Shown here in pieces: positions 1 through 11,773 of a DNA stretch of 64,000 nucleotides. Origin of the DNA: Moniliella sp. 'wahieum' (taxonomy: Eukaryota; Basidiomycota; Moniliellomycetes; Moniliellales; Moniliellaceae); contig RSEE01000001.1 in the NCBI GenBank assembly GCA_003971905.1, positions 930,001-994,000 on the forward strand. The letters are read 5' to 3'. The translations under genes and the position numbers were made by a program. The stretch's first letter is position 1. Each line of letters starts with the position of its first letter. The notes beneath the pieces were generated by a model, which worked only from the letters and a program-made list of their open reading frames with translations, had not been told where the DNA came from and did no database searches.

Positions 1-716
1 TGCTGGCCTCGGGCGCCCTGGTTGTCGTCGGGCGCTACGCCCCCCCTTGTTCAGCCGACTGGCCACTAACCCAGTCGCCGCTACCACCAGATTCACTAGT
101 TGGCCAAAGCTTCCCGCACCCCCTCGACCTCAATTCTGGCACGCTGCGAGCCGAACCTGACTCGGCTTCCCCCACTGCTTCCACCCCTTTCCGTGGCGCC
201 CATGGCTCATGACGGCCTAGGTGCTAATGCCAAGGAACCGAAAGCAACGGACAAGGAATCACCCGTTCCAGGCCCCGGTTCGGAGGACATCGACCCGACC
301 CCAACTGTCGTGGAAGTACAGGCTGAGGAGGACCCTTCTTCTGAACCGGAAGCTGATGTCACGGTCACGGTTGCCCATGAATCCGAGCCACCTGACGATC
401 TCGAGGAAATCCCTACCGTGGCTGATGAGACGGATCTCTGTTGCGGGCCGACGGAACACGAACCCGCAGAGGAGGCGGACGTGACACTTGTCTCTCCTCC
501 CTCTATGCCGGTTGTTCAATCGGAGGAACTGAGTTTGAAACGCAAGCGCACCATCGATCCTGAAGACGATCAAGACGAAGAGCAAGAGGGCCGCAGCAGG
601 CGCCGCCTCGGAAGCGCCTGATGCGGGACCGTGTGCATGACTGGTTGTTGGGCGGCGCGGTGGGCGCCGTGGCCACGTTTACCTCCCTTGCCGCTTTGGG
701 AGCTAGCTTGGAGTAG
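1..716 (+). CDS. 3' end of an acidic protein with a C-terminal hydrophobic segment (partial)
   Basis: This is the 3' part of a gene that begins before the window; I do not recognise the family. The coding signal starts in the frame of base 3, moves to the frame of base 202 (an acidic, Pro/Glu/Asp-rich stretch ending in a KRKR basic patch) and returns to the first frame near base 564. It ends at TAG 714-716. The last 30 or so residues hold a hydrophobic stretch, DWLLGGAVGAVATFTSLAAL, that could be a tail-anchor membrane segment. The two frame changes cancel each other, which fits two small sequence errors better than introns, as I see no good splice sites. It is convergent with the zinc-finger gene at 1886-3821. 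Function unknown; a tail-anchored protein is inference only. Confidence 0.5.
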
Positions 717-1885
717 ATGTCAAGCACGTGGAGTAGGAAACGCTAAGCGGCCGCATTCGACCACATGGATCGAGGCTGTGGGCCTGGCTTGTTTCGACTG
801 TTGATAAGTATCCTATACGTGGTGATCTTTTATCACTTCTCTTCATCTTGGCCATTCTCCCCTGTTCCAAGTCTTCTCCCCCCCCCTCTCCCTCCACACA
901 CACGCATTTTTTCGGTTCTCGTTTCGTTTTCGTCCCTTGTTTCCCGGGTTTCCCCCTCATGGGAGGATTCCTTTTACTGTCTGTTTGTTCTATGAGCTCG
1001 TTGGCATATATGCTGCTGTTTATACCGATGCCCCTTTCTCGTAGAATGTTGGGTTGTGAAAAGTTGGTTGGTTGGCACTTGCATACCCTGTGCATTCCAT
1101 ATCCTTTGCCAAGATTCTAGCACTGCAGTGTAATAGGCAAAGTGACAGGGACAGGCCAACCTCGATTTGGCGCACTTTTCTATGGCGGGCGGGAGGTCGT
1201 GGGAGGGGGGAAGAGGTTATGGGGAACTATGTTGCGACGGTGACTGGCCTCACCGATCGCGGTGCACTTCCGGCCTCAATGGCCCCGATGCTCCGCACTG
1301 CAGGTTCGCGAGCTCCCAGGACTGCTCATACGCGCGTACCCGGTAAGCCAACGACTTACTAGTAGCCTTCTCCTGTAGCCCTTGTCCTGCTTCCTATACT
1401 ACCAATGCCTATCTCTCGCCCGCAATCGATCGCCTACTACTTACTGTCCTAGACGCTTCAACATCCATTGCGCTCTCCATAGTGATAGTTGTAGCGACAA
1501 TGGTGGTCTCCATAGCCGAATGCACCACGATGTCGCTACAACTATCAATACTATCGCTTGTCGCGCAGGACCCTGAATGGTTCCTGAATGGTCCTCTGCA
1601 AACCACATCATAATGACCGTCTGTGGGCAAGGCTCAAGACTATCACAGATAAAGTCTGTAATGAGAGTTGCGGGACGGAGGCTGAATGAGCCTAGTAGAG
1701 AGCGGGAAAAGAACCAAAAGCCGTTGCATCGCACTGGCGGCGATCAAGAGAGACAGAAGCAGGGAAAAATGCAGTCATAGGGATTGAGAATTGGGAAAAA
1801 AACAAAAAACATATACAACCGATAGAGGGGGGAGATCAAGACCACACCCTACACGTCGCGGGTGCCGGCGCGTGCAGCCAGCTAT
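717..1885. other. Convergent intergenic region with a perfect 17-bp inverted repeat
   Basis: These 1.2 kb separate two genes that point at each other, so they should hold both 3' UTRs. The stretch at 838-960 is pyrimidine-rich. I see no convincing coding region. A perfect 17-bp inverted repeat lies at 1483-1499 and 1531-1547 with a 31-base loop, able to form a stable hairpin. Confidence 0.5.
1483..1547. repeat. 17-bp inverted repeat (hairpin)
   Basis: Bases 1483-1499 and 1531-1547 are exact reverse complements, separated by 31 bases. The position between convergent genes fits a transcription end or antisense-limiting hairpin, but that role is inference. Confidence 0.7.
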
Positions 1886-3821
1886 TTAGACAGCCCCTGC
1901 CAGGGACGAGGTGGGAGGCGTAGTGTACTGCCCCGCGTCAGGGGAAGCGTAGAGGTCCGGCACGGCCGGTACGGCAGGTACCGTGTCCGGCTGCCGCCAC
2001 AACGCTTGCAAGTTGGCCACCGAGGCAGATGGGGTGTGGACCGCCGAGGTGGAAGGCGTCATGTCGCCGAAGTAGCTGCTGCCAGCGGGGCCGGGACGCG
2101 AGTTGGCTGCGATGGCCTGGGCGGCGGCAGCGGCGGTGATCTCGGGGATGGGAGCAGACTTGTCACTAGGCACGAGGAAGCGGTGCAGATCGGTTTCGCC
2201 ATCGTCGTGATGCACCTTGCGTCCCAAGCCCAGCTTCTTTTGCCCGGGCACGTCAACCGTCAGGGGGCGCGCGACCGAGACAATGCGCTTGACACTCTTG
2301 TGCCACACGCAGCGCGCCAAGACGGGGACCGACGGGGACGGCTTGGCAGCTTGCACGCGCGACAGTTCGTAGATGGTCTGGGCCATCTTGAGCTTGGAGC
2401 ACTGCGCCACCTCCTCCGCTGTGGTCGGGGACGACCGGTGCCTGGGTGGACCAAGTCTTTGACGGCAATGGGCGGGAGGGAGATGGTACGGAACTTGACA
2501 TCGACAAACGCGCCCACATACACTTGACCGTTCCCGCCACACTGTTTGCAATCAATCGAACCGCGCGCATCGCACTTGAGGCAAGCATGAATCTTGCGGC
2601 CATTGCAATTGTCACATGTCTTGCGCTTGCGAATGCCCGTGCCGTCGCACCAGAAGCATTCGTCCGGCTCAGCGTCGCGGCAGAGCGGGCACATGGTCGT
2701 GCCCTTGGCGTCGCACGCCGAGCATCCTGCCATGGCTTCAAACTCGGGCAGACGGTAGGTCTTTTTGCTCTTGGCCTTGCCCGTGGCGATGTGCGAGCTG
2801 GCATCGAGGGGCAAGAGCCAGGCCGAAGGCAAAGCCGGCGCGCGCTCCACCGTCTCCACCAGCCCAGCGCGTTCGGCGGGCGGCTCGGGGCCCAAGGGCT
2901 TCCACACCGCCTCCCGCTTCTCCAAAACGACCACGCCACGCACCACACTCTGCTCCATCACACTCTCCACCTGCACCTGCAGCGCAGCAAAGCGGGCCTG
3001 CTCCTCCTCGGGAGTGATCGGCTTGAAACGCGCCCGGACCGCCTTGTCGACCGCGGGCGGGTTCTCGTGCGGCTTGCGCGTCTTGGCGCCCGGCTCAATG
3101 CGCTGGGTGAGGAAGCGGTGCTGCTTGACAATCCGGTCCCGCAACTCTTCCGACGAGGGCGGTACGGGTTCTTGGTTCGACACGAAAAATTGCACATCCG
3201 AAGCCGACAGGTTGGAGATGAGCTTGGCGTCGCTCCCGTCGCCCATGATGGACGAACCAAGCGGCACCTGCTCCGGACGCTTGCCTGCCACTCGCTCCTC
3301 CAGCGTTTCAATCACCTCGACATTCTCCGCCCCGGGCAACGCCTGGCGTGCCTCGCGCGTCTCGAGCGAGGGCGTAGACACGTTCCGGCTCGCATCGCTG
3401 CCACTGGCCGCGTTCGTGCCCGGAACAGCAAGGTCGGCGGAATACGCCGGGTACGGGTTGTACGACGTTGCTTCGTGGCCTGCGCGCAGGAACAGAGCGG
3501 AAGGGTCAGGCGGGGGAGGCGAACAGAGGATGAAGGGGAGAAACGAAAAGGACACGTACCATCGGGAGCGATGTGGGCGAGCATGGTGCGCAGGTTCTCG
3601 ATCTGCTGCTCGTCGGGGCCATCGGCGTGGGGCGCATCGGCAGCATCGGCGGCGTACGCATCGGCCCAGGGGCGGGGGTCGGCGGGCTGGACGAGGGGCT
3701 TGCGCTGCTGGTAGAAGGGGGTGGCGTGGTCGGGGGTGGGGGGGCCGCTGGGGTCGCTTTCGCTGGGCGCGCGGAAGTGGTTGCGGGGGCGCAGGGCGTC
3801 GGGGTGCGCGGAGGCTTGCAT
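1886..3821 (-). CDS. Cysteine-rich DnaJ-type zinc-finger protein, SSUH2-like
   Basis: About 620 residues. The start is ATG at 3821 (MQASAHPDAL). Exon 1 is 3821-3560, the intron 3559-3480 (donor GTACGT, acceptor GCGCAG), and exon 2 runs from 3479 to TAA 1886-1888. Past the middle there is a run of CxxC pairs like the DnaJ central domain: CSAC, CPLC, CFWCDGTG, CDNCNG, CLKCDARG, CKQCGGNG. These should bind zinc. There is no J domain. A beta-rich segment follows (VYVGAFVDVKFRTISLPP), the arrangement known from SSU-2/SSUH2 proteins, whose exact role is poorly defined. The C-terminal 200 residues are Ala/Pro/Ser-rich. One frame change near 2440, inside the region after the zinc fingers, separates two ORFs that clearly belong together. 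A TATATA sequence lies about 65 bases upstream of the ATG. Zinc-finger architecture is seen; the SSUH2 assignment is likely, not certain. Confidence 0.7.
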
Positions 3822-3884
3822 GCTGGCAGGGCAGAGAGGAGGCGGCGGGGGGGAGGAGAGGGCGCAGACGAAGCAGAGGCGTGG

Positions 3885-3890
3885 CTATAT
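3885..3890 (-). promoter_or_regulatory. TATA-like element
   Basis: TATATA lies 64-69 bases upstream of the ATG at 3821, a usual distance for a fungal TATA box. Because it is palindromic it does not set a direction by itself. Confidence 0.4.
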
Positions 3891-5157
3891 AATCCACCCC
3901 GTGCAGCCGCCACCTGGGGCCGCCGTTTTGGGTGGCAGCCACCTGCGCCCGTCTGCGTCTGTGTGCGTCTGTCTGGGGCCGCAGGGTGCACAGGTGGGGG
4001 CACAGCACACGCACGGCAGCACACAGGCGCCGTGCCCCAGCGCTGCCCTGCGATGCCGTCGGACGCCTGCATCCCTCGGTCCCTCGGTTCCTCGGCCGTC
4101 CCAGCAGTCTCCCCGCAGCTCCCCCGTGCGCCCAGCCGCAGCCCCCTTGCAATCGCCAGCTCCCGCCCGTCCACCTCTCTGATCGGGCTCCTTCCCAGTG
4201 TCGCATGAGGCATGGTTGGATGATGCATGACTTGTGACAGTGTGTCGCATGCCACATGTCATGTGGCACTCGCCATGCGTCACGCGTCACACTCACGATA
4301 CCAGTCACTTGACTAAAACTAGTCAGAACCCAAGCGCCACCTGGCTCTTCTCTCCCTTCAAACGGGGAGGGGTGACCAGGGCGACCGCTGAGCGGATGAA
4401 GGGTGCTGGGCAAGTTGACGGATGCACTGCTCGTTCATCATGCACCATGGCCGGATGCATGATGCGGCCGCGCCAAGAGGAGAGACAGTAAGCGCGTTAG
4501 CGCTAAAAAGCATTGCATAGCGATCGAGTGATCGATGAGCGATGGTCAATTCGATCATCGATCAATATTCAATGGCAGACACCGACCATTGATCGATGAT
4601 CACTTTTCGTCGCATGATGGGCAGGATGGATGATCGATGACGCATGGTGTATGATGTGCATGACGCATGATCGCTGATATCCGAGGATCGATGACGCAGT
4701 GGCCGGCGACCGGTGTCCGGTGAGTGAATCGGTGACGCTTCAAGCTTTTCCAGACGCTATCGACTGTGGAGCTATCCGCGCGTGCGCGTTGCCCACGTCG
4801 GGTGGGGCCCAGCGATACGACCGGATCCCGATTCTGCAATCAGAGCAAGAGGTCAGGTGATCGATAGGGATCGATTAAATTGCTGCTGAGTGAATGTAAA
4901 GACAAGCGAAGAGAAAGGGGGGGGGAAGGGAGTCGGATCTGAGAAGAGAGGGAAGACGAATAGCCGTGACAGCCGTGACTTCCAGATGAAAGAGCGTCAG
5001 AGCGTCAGCGCCGTCAGCTGCCAAACTTTTGCCCTGCTATTCTGTCGGATGGGAGTGATTGGGAACGCTAGTCCCCGGCTATGTTCTTGATACACTGCAC
5101 TGGTGTTCCAACACCGGTACCATTACAAGCTTCACCAGCGGCAGCTTCACCTTTTTC

Positions 5158-5205
5158 AAGCTTCATGCTTCAAGCTTCACAGCTTCACAGCTTCACAGCT
5201 TTCAT
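5158..5205. repeat. AAGCTTC / ACAGCTTC short tandem array
   Basis: The run has AAGCTTC units followed by three 8-bp ACAGCTTC-type units. It is one of the 7-bp palindrome family, here partly grown to an 8-bp period. Confidence 0.65.
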
Positions 5206-6012
5206 CATCGCGCGACCATCCCCCGCCCTCTCCTCAGATCTCAGACCTCACTAGCTCACTGCCTATGGGCGGCGCCTTACAGCACCCTTTGGTATCGAGG
5301 AGCCGGCAACACTCGCCAGTCTGGGCGCCCAAGCCCACACGCCTCACAGGCCCGATCCACACAGTTCGCACGAATCAATCAAACTACTCAAATGTCTTTT
5401 GCTCAGCGCCAACGCCGGCCCGAGCGCCTCAGCTTCAATTCTGATCTCGATCTCACTGGTCGCGAGTCACCAGTCACACATCCCTGGCAACTCTCGGGAT
5501 GGCTATGGCGTCCCCGTCTATGGATGGCGTCCAAAACACCCCGAGACCATCAGAGCCGACACTGACACTGACGCACAACGCCACCCTCTCTCCGCCCACA
5601 GCCATCATGCTCTTGAAGCTAGGTGCCGTATAGATAGCAGCGTATGGCTGGGACGTTGTTCGCAATCATCTGATGATGATGATCAATTGGGCATGGAATA
5701 GCCGTGGGACCAGTGTGGCCCGCTCGCTTTTGCACATGTTCCGGTGGCAAGCTGTGGCTTAAACACTGGGTACTCAAGGATTCACGACCCTATTCCTATT
5801 CTACTGAGTGAATCCAGCACGCCCTTTGCAATGGCAGACCATCCGCAAGTATGGTGGATGGAGCGAGTACGCCCATGTGGGATGCAACGTGCGCGGGACA
5901 GGCGCAGATACATCTGGCCGTTCGCGCACCATCTGCAGATGGTAGTCCACATGTCCACGAAAAGCCTCAAAGCCCGCGACGATAGACGTTGAATGTGAGC
6001 ATGAGCGTGTGC

Positions 6013-6040
6013 CATGCGTCATGCATCATGCATCATGCGA
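6013..6040. repeat. 7-bp array, CATGCAT type (4 units)
   Basis: Units CATGCGT, CATGCAT, CATGCAT, CATGCGA lie at exact 7-base steps. The core is the palindrome ATGCAT plus one C. Confidence 0.8.
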
Positions 6041-6604
6041 GAGCTGGTATCATGCATGGTGCATGACGCATGATACGTGCGAACCATAATGCAGTTTGAA
6101 CGTACTTTAACGTTTAACATTGTGTTTTGTCATTTGGCCGTGCGCCACAGCCGGCGCCACAATCCCGATTGGTCGCATGCCCTCCCAGATCCCATGCCCC
6201 AGCCCTGGCCCCACGGGGCGGCGGGGTAAGCTGGGGGAGTTGCGCAGTTTACCGTTTGCGCGTACGGAGTTCCGAAAGAGCACCAAGTGTGGGTGGAAAG
6301 TACTATAATCGGATTCAGTTCGCAATGGTGGAGCGCGTGCTTTTACATGTTCGTAGCATGCTGCCGAGGAGAGACCCCGAGGACACCTCTTATGCACCCT
6401 TTTCCGCACGGCGTTATGCAATGAAGCTGGCCACCTTTATAACTAGAAGCGTTGGAGTCCTGAAAGCTTGAAGCCTTTAGATCTGGGAGTTTGAGAGCTT
6501 GAACTGTGGTGCCCCCATCGACTCAATCATGCATCACGCATTCTACCTTTATCACGGGAACATCGATCATCGATCAGCGTATCAACGTTCAACATCACTG
6601 GTCA

Positions 6605-6625
6605 GTGACGCGTGACGCGTGACGG
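6605..6625. repeat. 7-bp array, GTGACGC type (3 units)
   Basis: Units GTGACGC, GTGACGC, GTGACGG. The core is palindrome ACGCGT plus G. A single CACTAGTCAC word follows a few bases later, so two members of the family sit side by side. Confidence 0.8.
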
Positions 6626-6808
6626 GTGTCAGTCACTAGTCACAATGTGAATGCGTGTTTGTAAAGCTTGAAGGTGCGTTGAAAGAGAGCATACGATCGG
6701 TGATCGGTGATCTGGGTGGCTTTGAATTAAACTTACCGCCGGGATAGGCTGTGGAGAGGCTTGCAAGTCGCCTAGGTCGCCTAGTTCGCCACACTATTGG
6801 AGGGATGC

Positions 6809-6844
6809 AGCTTACAGCTTACAGGTTCTTGAAGCTTGAAGCTT
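6809..6844. repeat. 7-bp arrays CAGCTTA and GAAGCTT
   Basis: CAGCTTA occurs twice (6809-6822), then after a few bases GAAGCTT occurs twice at a 7-base step (6831-6844). The second has the AAGCTT palindrome core. Confidence 0.75.
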
Positions 6845-7350
6845 GAAAAAGGCTTAAGCTTGGGGGACTCGACGAGCTGCTTGAACTGCTTGTTGGCTCA
6901 AGCTTTGAAGCTTGAAGCTTGGCCTGAGCCCTATATGATCTGAGAGCTTGAGCCTTGAGCGCTCGAGCGCTCGAACCGCTGGCTCAGCGCCCTCATCAGC
7001 CTCAGCGCTGGGTAATAAGCGTAACTTGGGATCCTAGTAAGCGCTAAGCTGAACAGCAAAAGCTCGAGTTTTGCGCCGAAGGCTTACATCCGGTAGCCCA
7101 CAGGTAGCGCTTTTCTTGGCCCGGGGTAGCTCAGAGTGCGAACAACGAGCTACTAGCTGCTAGCCACTAGACTGGGCATTTGTGAGATGTGAGATCCGAG
7201 TTGTGACATGTAGAGATCTGAGAATCTGGACTCGAAAACAAGCCCCCCCCCTCGTTCGCACTGGGTTTGCCGGGGTTTCCGGTTACTGGTCCGGTCCACA
7301 GTACGGTTACATATAGAACTGACAGCGGGTATAGCTTGTCTCTATAGGAA

Positions 7351-7394
7351 GTCACTAGCTAGTCACTAATAGTCACTAGTCACTACTAGTCACT
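7351..7394. repeat. GTCACTA array around ACTAGT palindromes
   Basis: Five GTCACTA/GTCACTC units appear within 44 bases, two of them exactly abutting; the others are separated by 3-4 base fillers. The core is ACTAGT plus C. Confidence 0.75.
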
Positions 7395-8030
7395 CAATCG
7401 AGGCAGGTGGGAATTCAATATTCAGGAGTAAAAGGCCCAAGGAGAGCTAGGCCTGTGGGAGCGGTGCGAGAGGTTCATGGAAGCCGGAAATCCGTGGAAG
7501 TTCCGGAACACCAGGGAACACCGGGCACCCCAGCTCCATACACTGCATATAGGTCGGGGCACGTGTCGCACATGTCACTGATGGCCGATGGCTCTGTAGG
7601 CCACTGGGGGGTACTGGACCCAGTACCCAATGCCGGACAGCGGACACGCCGGTCAGCCTGAGACCGGTGACCGTCACCTCGCCCAGGGCTGAGGCTCAAC
7701 TACGCAGCAGCAGTCTTATTCTCCCCCTGTTGGAGCCGGAAAAATCAACAGCACGTGCATCTTGCCACAGCAGCCGCAGGCCGCACTGGAGACAATAAAG
7801 CATTGTGTGTGTCCTTTGTCATGCATGCATGGCGTCGTAAAATTTTTATTAGGACGTTGCTCCACAGGGTTTTGTGGGCGTGCCGCTGATAACGAGGAGC
7901 TGCACGATAATCGATAACTAGAAACTAGTAACTACAGCGTTAGAACATAGGGTGCGACAAAATGTGTCTGCACCACGTTCGTTGGTGTATCCACTCGCGC
8001 TACATCCGGGTTGGAAAAGCGAACGACGGT

Positions 8031-8050
8031 GAAGCTTGAAGCTTGAAGCC
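8031..8050. repeat. 7-bp array, GAAGCTT type
   Basis: GAAGCTT, GAAGCTT, GAAGCC lie at a 7-base step, with the AAGCTT palindrome core. Confidence 0.8.
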
Positions 8051-8586
8051 AGAGGGCGCCGACTTGCTGGCGACTCCACTGGCCTTTTGCAATTGGGTTG
8101 GCACAACAAGCAGCAGATGCCGGCAGCTCGGTTCCCAAACCACTTCTCTAGGGCAATTAAATTACGTTTTAGAGTAAAGCATTACCAATGGCAAAGCCTA
8201 TGTCACAACGATGAGCCGATGCCATTCTAGGCCGCACATCTCCCTTTGATCTAACCAGCTAGGTGCAATACAGAGGATGGATCACCTGATTGATCATCAG
8301 GAACAGAATCAGGCATGCCAAGCCCGCTGTTGGTTCGGAGCGAACAAAAATGCATACGAGAGGGGGGCAAAGGAAGGAAAGGGCACAAGTAATAACGGCC
8401 CGAACAAAGGGAGAGACAAGGAGGGAAAGGGTCCTAAGCAAAACCCGAAACCCTCGGACTGTGGCAGCCCCACCGGAAGAGGGTCAGGTGACGGGAGTTA
8501 CAAGAAAGGGGCGTATCAAGATTCAGGGAAGTGGGTGGGACAAGCAGAGGGGTAAAGGGGAGCGAAGGGGAGACAATCTGAGCCAA

Positions 8587-10124
8587 TTACTCGTCATCGG
8601 CGGTAAGCCAGAAAGAACTTGCGAGCAAACAGTCGGTGGGCATCTCGACCGCAAGGTGGAAAACGGTAGCAATGACGATGGCCAGCGGTACACACGCAAA
8701 GAACTGGGCTGCGACGATCGCACCGGACCCAGTAGCGTGGCCGGCGACCGACATGTGCTGCCAGATGAGCGGGCCGAGCGATTGGAAAATGGCGCCTTCG
8801 ACAAGGAAGAGGGAGTAGGAGATCCGGCCGAGGAAGAGAAGGACTGGGTTGTTGGCAAAGATAGCACGAGCCGATGCGAACATTTCCAGCAAGATCATCG
8901 CGTTGGCAGCGACAAACCAGTCGTCAATGCGCGGGTAGCCCGTTGCCGAGGGGTCAAAGCCAGTCCAGAGCAAGCCCGTTTGCGAGTTGTCGTGAGCCAC
9001 CCATTCATTCCGGTGGTCGGGGGCCGCGTCGCCAAAGACGTACTTCAGTACCACGCCCACGCACAACCAAAACGCAGGGATGGTCCAAACGGGGACGAGG
9101 TTGAAGAGCTTCTTGGTCCCCAGGGAGCCCAGGTCGTACACCACCACCGCTTCGGCCAAGAAGAGGCCAGTGAGAGAGTAGTAGGCAAAGTTGCCCAGCC
9201 ACCAAGACCAGAGCCAAAGGATCGCACCAAAGATGAACTTGGGATAGCCACGAACGTAAGGGAGCATGATGGCAAATGCGTACACCGAGTACGATTGAAT
9301 AAAGTTGCGCGTCACGGTCCAGAGCACACCGCGGGGCGGGAAGAAGTCCATGGGCACTGTGTTGATGGCGTTCGAGTTGTCAAAGACATAGGCAGTGAGC
9401 GAGTCAAGATAGTTCAGCACGCTCGTCCACTTGGCAGCAGGGGCGACAAAGGTGTTGTTGAGCGCATACGAGAAGGGCGCCGCTGCACCAAATGCGTTTT
9501 GCGAGGCCATGATGGTCACGATCGCCAGGGCAATGGCCAGTGGAAAGAAGACACGGATGGGCGGCGGAAAGCGGCGCCGGCGATGGAGGTGTTGGTGCGG
9601 CGCTCGATAAACGTGTGCACACCGACACGAGCGGCAATGAGAAAGAAGAAGGTGGACTGCAGGCTGCCATCCCACAACAGAGGCTGGAAGACCTTGCGGA
9701 CCGTGCTCTGCCACTTGGGAGAGTGCTCCAGGAAGGGCGCAGGACGAACATTGAACTCGTCCGTGTCGGTTGCGATGGCTGCAGGGGGGGGCGTCAGTAC
9801 TTCGTCGACAAAGGAGGGGGCAAGAGACAGGGACAAGAGACACGTACCTGGTGCCAAAAGACGGAAAAAGGCCCAGAGACAGACCTCAAACGCGATCAGG
9901 CCGCGGAGCGCCTGGATGTAAGGCACACGTTCCGAGTAGGAACGCCCATAATCGTGAGCAGGGTCGTTGGTAAATGCAAAGGGGGTGACGCCCGCCAGCT
10001 CGGCGCTGGTCTCGAGTTTCTTGTACCCCATCTCAGAGATAGGGCCAGCCATGGGCTCGACAGGCTGGGCAGGCACCTGAGGCTGAGCCTCCGACTTCTC
10101 CCGCAAGTTGGAGAGAAAGGGCAT
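8587..10124 (-). CDS. Acyltransferase-3 family integral membrane protein
   Basis: About 490 residues. The start is ATG at 10124 (MPFLSNLREK). Exon 1 is 10124-9848, the intron 9847-9779 (donor GTACGTG, acceptor CTGCAG), and exon 2 runs from 9778 to TAA 8587-8589. The segment RVPYIQALRGLIAFEV is the usual opening of the acyltransferase-3 (OafA/YrhL-like) fold. Many hydrophobic segments follow, then late motifs such as LLFLGRISYSLFLVEGAIF that match the C-terminal part of the family. These enzymes move acyl groups, often acetyl, onto sugars or lipids across a membrane. One frame change lies near 9565-9580, where two overlapping ORFs must be joined. It diverges from the GT2 gene at 12280, and a second acyltransferase-3 domain lies at 18442-21717. 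The substrate is unknown; surface glycan or glycolipid is inferred from the neighbours. Confidence 0.8.
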
Positions 10125-10546
10125 AGCGATGGTGGTGGTGGGAGCGAAGGGACAAGGGGTGGTGGGAGGAGGTTGGGGCTGGGGTGGGCTGGCACAGTTG
10201 CGGGTCGCCGGTTGCCGCTCGTGGCGCCTGGGCAGGCTGTGTGGAGTACGTAGGCGGGCGCGGCGCCCTAGTCTGAAATCGGAGACCTGAATATTGAATT
10301 GGCAGGCGCCGTTTCGAAGCACCAACCACACTGGCGCCAGCGCAGCCGCAGGGGCGCTGGGCCGGCGCCGCCTGAAACCAATGATCGATGAGTAGGTGTG
10401 GGTACCGGTGATCTAGAACCGGTGACCTGATGGTGCAGTGACGACGGCTAGTGACCGGTGACCAAGTGACCTGTGATGCCTGTGATTGGTGATTGGTGAC
10501 CAATTCAATGGCTTGCGAGCATGATGCTCGATGCATGGTGATCGAT

Positions 10547-10574
10547 GTGACCTGTGACAGGTGACCGGTGACCG
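10547..10574. repeat. 7-bp array, GTGACCG type (4 units)
   Basis: Units GTGACCT, GTGACAG, GTGACCG, GTGACCG lie at exact 7-base steps. The core is ACCGGT plus G. Related GTGATTG/GTGACCA units lie just upstream. Confidence 0.8.
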
Positions 10575-11539
10575 CTGTTCACAGATCGATCATCGATCAG
10601 CAGGGAAGTGATTTGACTTGTAATTAAAGGGATTAGTTTTTTACGGCTTCGTTCGATCGGGATCGAGTGATCGATGATGGATGGTCGGGAAATTGGCAGC
10701 CTCGGCTAGTCCTCCGTACTTGTGCTTGCATAGTTGTTGCCTGTTGTTGCCTAACAAAGGTCTAAGGCCTCCTGAGGACACTCAGTGCACGATTCTTGGT
10801 TGATGTCCCCCACATTTAGAACAGGTGGTTTGCGACCCCTTCGGAAGCGGTACAACATGTTTTTGTACGTTCGTCGACGACACTCGTTCACGTGCGCACG
10901 ACGGCAACCGCATGTTTCCCCAGCCACACCCTCAATTTAGTCATCGATCGGTAATCAATACGTTGGCCATCCACTATCCGCCGCAGGGCGAAGGCCTAAG
11001 ACGTGATTAAGATTGTTCAAATCTTATCGCACCAACACAGCCATCAAACGCCCTGTTCCGCACGGACATTGAACGTTAGCGTTGAACGACGTTGAACCTT
11101 TAGTTCTCCTCCATATGGTCGCTGCTTTCTTTGGCCTGGCATGGCCTCCCTCACGGCCCCGGTGCTGACATGCTACCGTGTGCACGCACCGCGAGCGAGC
11201 ACGCTGCAGATGGTTTACAGGGGAGTGGTAAATGTGGACTCGTATTGCTTAGCGGTTAGCCCCATGGGGAACACTGTCATTCGCATTGCGAAGACAAAGA
11301 AAAGTCGTCCGAATGGTTGATGGTCGATGATTGATGCACTCTTCGATGGTGCCGCACAAAAGGGAGGCTGGTTGGCGCTCTCTGTTGTGGCACAGGTGTG
11401 TGCCATGCAGTCCCAGTCCCGTGGACAGATGGACGGACGGCGTGACGCACCACACGAGAGATGGCTTCAGGGGGCTTACGCTCTAAGATGGTATAGAACA
11501 GTGCAGTAGCAGTGCTTGGCACCTTAGGCTTGAAAGTCT

Positions 11540-11560
11540 AAGGCGTAACGCGTAAGGCGT
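11540..11560. repeat. 7-bp array AAGGCGT / AACGCGT (3 units)
   Basis: Three consecutive 7-base units; the middle one contains palindrome ACGCGT. A partial fourth unit follows. Confidence 0.7.
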
Positions 11561-11752
11561 ACGGCTAGGATGGAATATGAAAACTGTTTGAGATTTAAGG
11601 CAAAACTCCCCGGTGAGCGCGCGGCTGAGCCAGGCTGAGCCTCAGCTGAGCGCAGACGCATGAGATATGATCGATGATATCTCGGAGTGTACCAGGGGGA
11701 GGGCGACCAGGGGGACACCCGGGAGAATGGGAAGGAAGAGAAGGGGGTGGTC

Positions 11753-11773
11753 GCTGATCGCTGATCGCTGATC
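11753..11773. repeat. 7-bp array, GCTGATC (3 units)
   Basis: Three exact GCTGATC units, then GATGAAG. The palindromic core is only GATC here, so this is a degenerate member. Confidence 0.7.

Larger units (their letters stand above)
3822..8586. other. Long gene-poor region rich in 7-bp palindromic arrays
   Basis: No ORF in these 4.8 kb shows a domain, a plausible start or a conserved motif. The region holds clusters of ATCGATG/ATGCATG-type words (4500-4740), HindIII-like AAGCTT arrays (5158-5205, 6831-6844, 6905-6930, 8031-8050), CATGCAT arrays (6013-6040), GTGACGC arrays (6605-6625) and GTCACTA arrays (7351-7394). The last 350 bases are probably 3' UTR of the acyltransferase gene. Confidence 0.5.

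Noticed and set aside
2260-4413. A 717-codon open frame read as one protein
   Set aside because: Only its middle and end are real. The start runs through the intron at 3559-3480 and upstream non-coding DNA; the true start is 3821 in another frame.
5059-5565. A 168-codon open frame
   Set aside because: It lies over AAGCTT repeats, has no domain, and its composition matches intergenic DNA.
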